From contig JAFNZX010000160.1 of NCBI GenBank assembly GCA_017382615.1, positions 1 to 6,973 on the forward strand: a stretch of DNA of 6,973 nucleotides. The letters run 5' to 3'. Origin of the DNA: Clostridia bacterium (GTDB taxonomy: Bacteria > Bacillota > Clostridia > Oscillospirales > CAG-272). Of this stretch, positions 1 through 5,152 are shown in pieces (position 1 is the stretch's first letter; the number at the start of each line of letters is the position of its first letter). The position numbers and the translations under genes are program-made. The notes under the pieces are model-generated. The model had not been told where the DNA came from. It ran no database searches and saw only the letters and a program-made list of their open reading frames with translations.

Positions 1-1132
1 AGGCGGACTCACCTGCCTCTATACGCACGTCGATCTCGCAAAGCGCACGGGATAGCCGCGCAAAGCCCGTATCTGTATCGGCAGGCGAGGTCATGGCAAT
101 GACGTAATCGCTCGCAGCCATTTCAATTTCAATTTTATACGCATTTCGCAGCATCTTAGCCAGCGCGTGGCCGCTCAGGCTTGTGCCGCGCGTGCCGATG
201 ACCAGCTTTGAGGGATCGTAAGAAAATACGCTCCCGGGCAGATCCGCTCTGAAAAGCAGGCGCAAATGCGTAAGGTGCGACACGCGCTTTTCAAAATCAG
301 CCAAGCGGTGCAACCAATCTGCCGCAAGTGCACCTCCCTGCTCCTCGATCAAGCGGATGCAGCGCGCAGCCTGCTCCATAAGAATATAGGAAGGGCTGGA
401 GGTTTCAAACACGGCAAGCTGGGATGCAAACGCCCCCGGATCGGGGCAGCCCTTGCCAACCAAAGCAAGCGCGGTCTGCGTCGGTGCGGGTAAGGTCTTG
501 TGCAAGGAGCAAATAACGATATCCGCGCCAAGCGTAATCGGGTGCGCGGGAAAATCTCCTATACCAAGATGCGCACCGTGTGCCGCATCCACCAAAAGAA
601 GTGCGCCGCGTGCGTGTACTACGCGTGCAATGCCCGCAATATCGCTGATCACACCCTCATAGGTGGGGCTGGTGATCACGACCAGCCTTGCGTCGGGCGT
701 ATCGGCAAGCGCACGGTCCACCTCGGCAGGCGTGATGCTTGCGCAAATGCCGTTCTCGGTTTTGGGATAAATATAAGTAGGACGCAAACGGCAAAGCTCT
801 ATGCCGTTATACACCGATTTGTGCGAATTTCTTGCCACCACAATGCCGCGATCATGCCCGGCATAGGCACGAATAGCGGCTAAAATACCGCAGGTCGAGC
901 CGTTGACCAGAATGTGTGCGCCTGCAGCACCCCATACGCGTGCCGCACGTTGGCATTCCTCTAAGATCACACCGCTCATGTCGTGCAGATTATCGCTGCC
1001 TGCGATCTCGGTGATATCGCGATCATAGGGAAAGCCGTCACCAATCAGCGCGGTGTTTCGCTTATGTCCCGGCATATGAAAGGGATAGCGGTCAAGACCG
1101 TCCAGCATTTGGGAAATGTGATTTTTATCCAC
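1..1132 (-). CDS. PLP-dependent Orn/Lys/Arg decarboxylase-family protein, C-terminus cut by window edge
   Basis: Fold-type I PLP enzyme of the bacterial Orn/Lys/Arg decarboxylase family (YaaO/SpeA-like); members decarboxylate basic amino acids to polyamine precursors in the cytoplasm. My own translation gives 377 residues, with the 3' end outside the window; family members are usually about 460-490 residues. Visible landmarks are FHMPGHK (18-24), NGSTCG (77-82), RNSHKSV (101-107), the aspartate motif VDAAHGAHLG (181-190, Asp182 expected to contact the pyridine nitrogen) and SLHKTLPAPTQTA (209-221), where Lys212 should form the Schiff base. I chose the GTG start at 1132 because GGGAGG lies 5 bases upstream; the first in-frame ATG (residue 9) has no such site. 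The gene overlaps recO by 8 bases, so the two are probably cotranscribed and translationally coupled. The substrate cannot be read from the sequence, and Clostridia often carry such a paralogue of unknown substrate. Family call firm; substrate unknown. Confidence 0.9.
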   Translation of the reverse strand, partial: MDKNHISQMLDGLDRYPFHMPGHKRNTALIGDGFPYDRDITEIAGSDNLHDMSGVILEECQRAARVWGAAGAHILVNGSTCGILAAIRAYAGHDRGIVVARNSHKSVYNGIELCRLRPTYIYPKTENGICASITPAEVDRALADTPDARLVVITSPTYEGVISDIAGIARVVHARGALLLVDAAHGAHLGIGDFPAHPITLGADIVICSLHKTLPAPTQTALALVGKGCPDPGAFASQLAVFETSSPSYILMEQAARCIRLIEEQGGALAADWLHRLADFEKRVSHLTHLRLLFRADLPGSVFSYDPSKLVIGTRGTSLSGHALAKMLRNAYKIEIEMAASDYVIAMTSPADTDTGFARLSRALCEIDVRIEAGESA

Positions 1133-1946
1133 GGCTGCCTCCCTTCCCCTTGACCGATTCGTAAAATTCCAGCGAATCAAACCCGCGCCCCAAATGGTTG
1201 AGCAGGTAGGTTTGCGCTGTGCGAGAGAACTCGGTCACGTCCTCGGCATCCGATAATTCAAAGGAAAAAATGCGCTCGGGTGAGGCGTGCAGCACGTACC
1301 GCACCGCAGCCGTGACTGCAGGGGTCATGGCGCAAAGCACGCTCTTTTCATAGTCCCCGTCCGCGTCTGCGCTCACCATGGGAACGCGCACGGATTTCGA
1401 TTGACGCGACAGGCATTCCGCACAAAGCAATCTGCCGTTCATCACGTCCAGATAATTAAGCCGCTCGTCAATGCTGCCGCAGCGACAGCAGGCATCCAGC
1501 TCGGGAAAATAGCCCGAAATGGCAGCCGCGCGCAATTCAAACACGCCCTTGACCAGCTCCTGCGGCTTTTTTTCACGTCCGATCAGATAAAGCGAATTGA
1601 GCAGCATGCGCAAAAGCTCCTCTGCCGGCTCGTCGCGGTCGGAAAGCTCGTTTGCCACGTCGCAAAGATACACGCCAAGGCTCATGCGCACAATGTCTGC
1701 GGAAAGCTCGTAAAACGCGCTGTGCACGCTGCCCTGCCGCAGCCAGTAAAAATCGCCCTTGCGGTACAGCTCAAAATTGCCGTAGGTAAAAAGCTGAGAG
1801 CACGCCATAGCAGGGCTTTTGAGCGATTTGCCGCCCTTGACCATGACCGATATTCTGCCATGCTCCGCGGTCAGAATTTGCAGGACCTTGTCGTGGTCGC
1901 CCGTGTTCTGCACGCGCGTGACAAGTCCGTCGGTACTCATCTGCAT
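1125..1946 (-). CDS. recO: DNA repair protein RecO
   Basis: RecO (273 residues, a normal length of about 240-270) acts with RecR, and in many bacteria RecF, to load RecA onto SSB-coated single-stranded DNA in gap repair; it also anneals strands. The N-terminal OB-fold region shows the family pattern DGLVTRVQNTGDHDKVLQILTAE (about 6-28) followed by KGGKSLKS (37-44). A central zinc site is visible: Cys153/Cys154-x-Cys156 and Cys175-x2-Cys178, with the usual YF-P-L-x-x-C lead-in at 146-153. The C-terminal helical region contains YLLNHLGRGFDSLEFY. The start at 1946 is supported by AAGGAG about 9 bases upstream; a second ATG two codons in is worse placed. Unlike the upstream genes, recO is separated from era by 259 bases with hairpins and has its own probable -10 box. 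Its stop lies inside the start region of the downstream decarboxylase-family gene. Era-recO adjacency is common in Bacillota. Confidence 0.95.
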   Translation of the reverse strand: MQMSTDGLVTRVQNTGDHDKVLQILTAEHGRISVMVKGGKSLKSPAMACSQLFTYGNFELYRKGDFYWLRQGSVHSAFYELSADIVRMSLGVYLCDVANELSDRDEPAEELLRMLLNSLYLIGREKKPQELVKGVFELRAAAISGYFPELDACCRCGSIDERLNYLDVMNGRLLCAECLSRQSKSVRVPMVSADADGDYEKSVLCAMTPAVTAAVRYVLHASPERIFSFELSDAEDVTEFSRTAQTYLLNHLGRGFDSLEFYESVKGKGGSRG

Positions 1947-1971
1947 ATGGTTGCTCTCCTTTCCATAAACA

Positions 1972-1998
1972 ATTATACTCGTAGGGGCGCTCTGTGAA
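1972..1998 (-). promoter_or_regulatory. probable vegetative promoter of recO
   Basis: On the minus strand a perfect TATAAT lies at 1977-1972, about 26 bases upstream of the recO start, leaving room for the AAGGAG ribosome site. The best -35 candidate is TTCACA at 1998-1993 (5 of 6 to TTGACA) with a 15-base spacer, shorter than the usual 17. The -35 falls inside the small GGGCG-type hairpin at 1985-2003. The -10 is convincing; the -35 is weaker. Confidence 0.45.
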
Positions 1999-2007
1999 CG
2001 CCCGCGG
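1981..2007. repeat. small imperfect inverted repeat with GTAGGGGCG core
   Basis: GGGCGCTC (1985-1992) and GAACGCCC (1996-2003) form an 8-base stem with one C:A mismatch around a 3-base loop, preceded by GTAG. The sequence resembles short GTAGGGGCG...CGCCCG intergenic repeats that I recall from Clostridia-type genomes; that resemblance is from memory and unchecked. It overlaps the candidate recO -35 box. Confidence 0.45.
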
Positions 2008-2068
2008 AAAAGTTCTCAACACCTGCTTTTAAAAACAGCATACCAATCGCATTGAGATGATCTTCTCC

Positions 2069-2102
2069 GTTCTTTTTTGAGCAAGGAGCCGCAAAAAAGA
2101 AC
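2069..2102. terminator. 11-bp perfect hairpin with A/T tracts, possible bidirectional terminator part
   Basis: GTTCTTTTTTG (2069-2079) and CAAAAAAGAAC (2092-2102) are perfect inverted complements of 11 bases around a 12-base loop. The stem contains a T6/A6 tract and so presents a T-run to transcription from either side. It is the recO-proximal end of the hairpin cluster. It is not a textbook intrinsic terminator, because the T-run is in the stem rather than after a GC-rich stem. Confidence 0.4.
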
Positions 2103-2103
2103 C

Positions 2104-2161
2104 AAAAAACGGCGTGGGGAAATTTCGCCTCTGCGGAGGCGAGGAGGGCTTCGCGCCCTCC
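2104..2161 (-). terminator. tandem GC-rich hairpins then T6, probable era operon terminator
   Basis: Reading leftward from era, two adjacent hairpins occur. GGAGGGC/GCCCTCC (2161-2155 with 2149-2143; 7-bp stem, 5-base loop) is directly followed by TCGCCTC/GAGGCGA (2142-2136 with 2131-2125; 7-bp stem, 4-base loop). A T6 run lies at 2109-2104, immediately after CGCCG (2114-2110), which could pair with GGCG at 2129-2126 as a competing short stem. Gap position and GC-rich stems suggest termination of the yqfC-era transcript. The 15-base distance from the second strong stem to the T-run is longer than usual, so efficiency is uncertain. Confidence 0.45.
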
Positions 2162-2205
2162 ACCTGCGCAAACTTTTGAAAAAGTTTGATCAAAACTTTC
2201 AAATC

Positions 2206-3090
2206 TTATTCCGGCTTATATCCGAAATTGGAAACCGCTGCTGCGCTCTCGCGCCAGTTTTCCTTGACCTTGACCCACAGGTTGAGATAGACCTTAGTGC
2301 CAAGCAGCGCCTCCAGATCCTCGCGCGCATAAGTGCTGACTCTCTTGAGCTCCTCACCGTTCTTGCCGATGATAATGCCCTTGTGAGATGCCTTTTCGCA
2401 ATAAATCGTTGCATAAATGCTGACCAAGGTGCGCGCATCCTCAAACTTGTCGATCACGACCGCGATACCGTGCGGCACTTCCTTATTTAAGGTGCGCAAC
2501 AGCTTTTCGCGAATCAGCTCGGCAGCCACCTGACGCTCGGGCTGGTCGGTAGCAATGTCCTCGGGGAAATACCAGGGCGACTCGGAAAGGAAGGGCTTGC
2601 ATTCGTCCAGCACCTCTTTCACGCCCTTGCCGTTCTTGGCACAGATCGGCACGACAGCCGAGAAGGAGTGCTTGTCCGCATACGCGGCAATGGTTTTTGC
2701 AATGACCTCACGGTTGTAGTTGTCAATCTTGTTGAGTGCCAGCACGCAGGGCACGCCGCTTCTCTTCAGATAGGTAATGATATCCTCCTCCACGCGGGTG
2801 ATCTCCTTACCGGTATCGACCACCATGATCACGGCATCTGCCTCGTACATGGTATTGTTGGCTTCCTTGACCATGTAATCACCCAGCTCGTTCTGCGGGC
2901 GGTGGATACCGGGGGTATCGATAAATACGTACTGATCCTCGCCCACGGTATGAATGCCCGTGATGCGATTACGGGTGGTCTGGGGCTTGGAGGACACAAT
3001 TGCCACCTTTTCACCCAAAATTGCGTTAAGCAGCGTGGACTTGCCTACGTTGGGTCTGCCCACGATTGCGATAAATCCTGTTTTTCTCAT
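2206..3090 (-). CDS. era: GTPase Era, ribosome assembly
   Basis: Era is a GTPase with an RNA-binding KH domain; it binds the 3' end of 16S rRNA and helps mature the 30S subunit, partly at the membrane. Length is 294 residues, normal for the family. G-domain motifs are in order: G1 GRPNVGKS (11-18), the switch I region with TTRNRITGI (38-46), G3 DTPG (58-61), G4 NKID (120-123) and G5 at CAK (150-152), where many Era proteins have SA-. The linker HGIAVVIDKFED (207-218) leads to a type II KH domain with IIIGKNGEELK (239-249, GxxG loop GKNG). The start at 3090 has GGAG 8 bases upstream. It begins 3 bases after the upstream membrane-protein gene and is the last gene of the tight six-gene run. In many Bacillota its neighbours are dgkA and cdd; neither is here. 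Sharing an operon with ybeY fits joint work on 16S rRNA 3'-end maturation. Confidence 0.97.
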   Translation of the reverse strand: MRKTGFIAIVGRPNVGKSTLLNAILGEKVAIVSSKPQTTRNRITGIHTVGEDQYVFIDTPGIHRPQNELGDYMVKEANNTMYEADAVIMVVDTGKEITRVEEDIITYLKRSGVPCVLALNKIDNYNREVIAKTIAAYADKHSFSAVVPICAKNGKGVKEVLDECKPFLSESPWYFPEDIATDQPERQVAAELIREKLLRTLNKEVPHGIAVVIDKFEDARTLVSIYATIYCEKASHKGIIIGKNGEELKRVSTYAREDLEALLGTKVYLNLWVKVKENWRESAAAVSNFGYKPE

Positions 3091-3093
3091 GTT

Positions 3094-3624
3094 TTAATCT
3101 CCATTGATCTGATTTTGCTGTACAAATGCGTGCACGTCGTCGCGGAACAGATCCACAGATTCACCCGTAATCAAGCTGTACACGCGAATGGTTTGCGGTG
3201 CGGTCTTAGTGCCGTAGCCGCCCACGATGACGTAAAAGGGCTCGTTTCTGATCTGCAGCGTCCAGCCCACGTATCCGTCCTTATCGTTAATGCTTTCTTC
3301 TTTGCTGAAGCTGCGAAAATCCTTCCAGCTCGCATCCGCTCCCTTGTCCGCCACGGCAAGCAGCGCACCGATCGGCATTTGTGACTCAATTGCCTCTTGC
3401 TCCTGCTTGGCATTGACCATCTCGGATATGCGCCAAACGCTCAAAGGACCGAGAAAGACCAAAAATACGGCAAGACAAACCAAAAACGTGATCAGCTTGA
3501 CGTTGCGCGTAGCAAAGGTTTCGGTTTTTCCCACCGTTGCCTGCTCTTCCTTAGGCTGCTTTTTGTAAGGATTTTGTTTTTTATAGGGATTTTCTCTTTT
3601 TTCGGGCTCTTGTCCGTCCATCAT
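3094..3624 (-). CDS. unrecognised single-pass membrane protein, 176 residues
   Basis: I do not recognise this family. The protein has a short, very basic, hydrophilic N-terminus (about 1-41), one strong hydrophobic segment (about 42-62, KLITFLVCLAVFLVFLGPLSV) and a mixed-charge C-terminal domain of about 110 residues. The lysine-rich N-terminus predicts cytoplasmic N-in, so the C-terminal domain should face outward; no cleavage site is evident. A tandem repeat, NPYKKQ-NPYKKQ (12-23), is encoded by two 18-base units that differ at four synonymous third positions. The C-terminal domain contains DGYVGWTLQIRNEPFYVIVGGYGTKTAP (116-143), which looks like beta-rich globular sequence. The ATG at 3624 shares one base with the ybeY stop (TGATG), and GGAGGT inside the last ybeY codons supplies the ribosome site; a second ATG follows immediately. 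era starts 3 bases downstream. Position suggests an envelope role co-expressed with ribosome maturation, but no function can be assigned. Confidence 0.85.
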   Translation of the reverse strand: MMDGQEPEKRENPYKKQNPYKKQPKEEQATVGKTETFATRNVKLITFLVCLAVFLVFLGPLSVWRISEMVNAKQEQEAIESQMPIGALLAVADKGADASWKDFRSFSKEESINDKDGYVGWTLQIRNEPFYVIVGGYGTKTAPQTIRVYSLITGESVDLFRDDVHAFVQQNQINGD

Positions 3625-4121
3625 CAGCTATGTACCTCCAACCCAAGCATTTTCATAATCTCGGATTGTCTTTGTCTCATATCCAAATCGTCCTGCTCGC
3701 CCCTCTCGTGGTCATATCCCAGAAGGTGCAGCATGGAGTGCACGCAAAGGAAAGCGACCTCGCGCTCGTAGGAGTGTCCGTATTCCTCAGCCTGTCCCCA
3801 AGCCTTTTCCAAGGAGATGACGATATCCCCAAGGTTATTGCGAATTTCATCCAGCACGGGCTCGTCCGCCTCCCCCTCATAGTCAAAGAGCGGGAAGGAA
3901 AGCACGTCGGTCTCGCGGTCGATCTGTCTGAATTTCTTGTTGAGCTCGCGAATCCCCATATTATCGGTAAAGGTCAGCGAAACCTCGCAGCCGTTGCAAA
4001 ACTGCTCGTAATCCAAGGTTGCCTCAATGGCGCGGCGCATCAGGATCTTAAGTCCGTAGGTAATGGGCATGATATCCTGCTCGTTTTCAAAATAGATCTT
4101 CAAAAGCATCTTGCGTCTCAT
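3624..4121 (-). CDS. ybeY: endoribonuclease YbeY, rRNA maturation factor
   Basis: YbeY is a zinc-dependent single-strand endoribonuclease needed for 16S rRNA 3'-end processing and ribosome quality control. The 165 residues match the family length. The diagnostic H-x3-H-x5-H metal site is present as HSMLHLLGYDHE, with His128, His132 and His138, and the conserved RQIDRETDVLSFP (65-77) precedes it; GDIVIS lies at 98-103. The start at 4121 overlaps the phoH stop as ATGA. Ribosome site GAGAGG lies about 10 bases upstream, inside phoH. A second Met at residue 5 would match the usual short N-terminus of the family but has no good ribosome site. phoH-ybeY adjacency is widespread, and the products are known to work together in several bacteria. 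In Bacillus an HD-domain gene (yqfF/pgpH) sits between them; here they overlap directly. Confidence 0.96.
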   Translation of the reverse strand: MRRKMLLKIYFENEQDIMPITYGLKILMRRAIEATLDYEQFCNGCEVSLTFTDNMGIRELNKKFRQIDRETDVLSFPLFDYEGEADEPVLDEIRNNLGDIVISLEKAWGQAEEYGHSYEREVAFLCVHSMLHLLGYDHERGEQDDLDMRQRQSEIMKMLGLEVHS

Positions 4122-5149
4122 TTGTGTGTATCCTCTCTTTTGCTGTAATGATATTTTTTATCCTTGGTGCGGTGCTCGGCTTTTTCTCTGTCATATTTTT
4201 CATAAGCAAGAATGATCTTTTGCACCAATCTGTGACGCACCACGTCCTTTTCGGTAAAGCGGTGCAGCGCAATATCCTCAATGCCGTCCAGAATTTTGAC
4301 AACCTCCGCAAGTCCGGACTTTTGTCCCGAGGGCAGGTCGGTCTGCGTCAGGTCACCCGTGACCACCATCTTGGAGCGGAAGCCCAGTCGCGTCAAAAAC
4401 ATTTTCATCTGCTCGGGGGTAGCGTTCTGTGCCTCGTCCAAAATGATAAAGGAATCGTCTAAGGTGCGTCCGCGCATATACGCCAGGGGCGCGACCTCAA
4501 TGATGCCCTTTTCCACCTGACGCGCGTAATTCTCCGCGCCCAGCATTTCAAAAAGTGCATCGTAAAGCGGACGCAGATAAGGGTCGATCTTGCTTTGCAG
4601 ATCCCCGGGCAAAAAGCCCAGCTTTTCGCCCGCTTCAATGGCAGGGCGCGTCAGAATAATACGCGAAACCTGACGATCGCGCAGCGCTTTGACCGCCATG
4701 GCAACCGCAAGGAAGGTCTTACCCGTGCCCGCAGGGCCAACGCCCAGTATGATGGTGTTTTTACGGATTGCCTCTACGTATTGCTTCTGTCCCACCGTCT
4801 TTGCCTTGATGGGCTTACCCTTGGTGGTCACGCAAATGCAATCGTCGCCAAGCTCTGCAAGCTCACGCGCCTTGCCGCTGTCCACCATGTCGATGACGTA
4901 GCGTACGCTTTGCTCACTCAGCTGGCTGTATTTGATCATATCGGCAAGATATTCGATCACCGCAGCGCCCTTGTTGACCTGCTCGCGATCCTCACCCGAC
5001 ACGATAATGCTGTCGCCACCGTCATCGGTCGCGCGGTTGCGGATGCTGACACCCATGGTCTGCTCCACCGCTCTGACGTTGACGTCATAGCTGCCAAAAA
5101 TGGCAGCGGTATCCTCAGAGGAGGCTACCTTGATAATTCTTTGTTCCAT
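4118..5149 (-). CDS. phoH: PhoH-like ATPase (YbeZ/PhoH family)
   Basis: PhoH-family P-loop ATPase of 343 residues, the usual length for the short PhoH/YbeZ type without a PIN domain. Family members are RNA-associated NTPases, partners of YbeY and implicated in RNA processing. An N-terminal KH-like region (about 1-75) is followed by TKGKPIKAKTVGQKQYVEAI (109-128), typical of the family. Walker A is GPAGTGKT (138-145) and Walker B is FIILDEAQN (234-242). ILTRPAIEAGEKLGFLPGD (165-183) and VVTGDLTQTDLP (262-273) are family signatures, and HRFTEKDVVRH (296-306) lies near the end. The C-terminal tail is lysine-rich. The start at 5149 lies 3 bases after the yqfD TAG stop, with AAGGG in the last yqfD codons as a modest ribosome site. 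The name records homology; phosphate regulation, as in E. coli phoH, is not implied. Confidence 0.95.
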   Translation of the reverse strand: MEQRIIKVASSEDTAAIFGSYDVNVRAVEQTMGVSIRNRATDDGGDSIIVSGEDREQVNKGAAVIEYLADMIKYSQLSEQSVRYVIDMVDSGKARELAELGDDCICVTTKGKPIKAKTVGQKQYVEAIRKNTIILGVGPAGTGKTFLAVAMAVKALRDRQVSRIILTRPAIEAGEKLGFLPGDLQSKIDPYLRPLYDALFEMLGAENYARQVEKGIIEVAPLAYMRGRTLDDSFIILDEAQNATPEQMKMFLTRLGFRSKMVVTGDLTQTDLPSGQKSGLAEVVKILDGIEDIALHRFTEKDVVRHRLVQKIILAYEKYDREKAEHRTKDKKYHYSKREDTHK

Positions 5150-5152
5150 ACT

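Larger units (their letters stand above)
2069..2200. repeat. compound palindromic intergenic element between era and recO
   Basis: About 130 bases consist almost wholly of inverted repeats: 2069-2079/2092-2102, 2125-2131/2136-2142, 2143-2149/2155-2161 and CAAACTTTT/AAAAGTTTG (2169-2177/2180-2188). The last arm can also pair as AAAGTTT/AAACTTT (2181-2187/2193-2199), so two hairpins compete for the same bases. The A/T-block, GC-hairpin, A/T-block layout is typical of dispersed non-coding repeats in Clostridia. I infer that other copies exist in this genome but cannot show it from one window. I see no convincing coding frame in it. Confidence 0.5.

Noticed and set aside
266..883. Plus-strand open frames opposite the decarboxylase-family gene
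   Set aside because: They are antisense to a conserved reading frame with clear PLP-enzyme motifs, have no ribosome sites and translate to low-complexity Arg/Ala/Cys-rich protein.
1287..1997. 236-codon plus-strand open frame opposite recO
   Set aside because: It mirrors the recO frame, is rich in His/Ala/Lys as antisense products of GC-rich genes usually are, and has no family resemblance.
2077..2490. Open frame starting in the era-recO hairpin region on the plus strand
   Set aside because: Its start lies inside a hairpin and most of it is antisense to the era 3' end; the N-terminus is just the translated repeat (KKRRGEISPLRRRGG).
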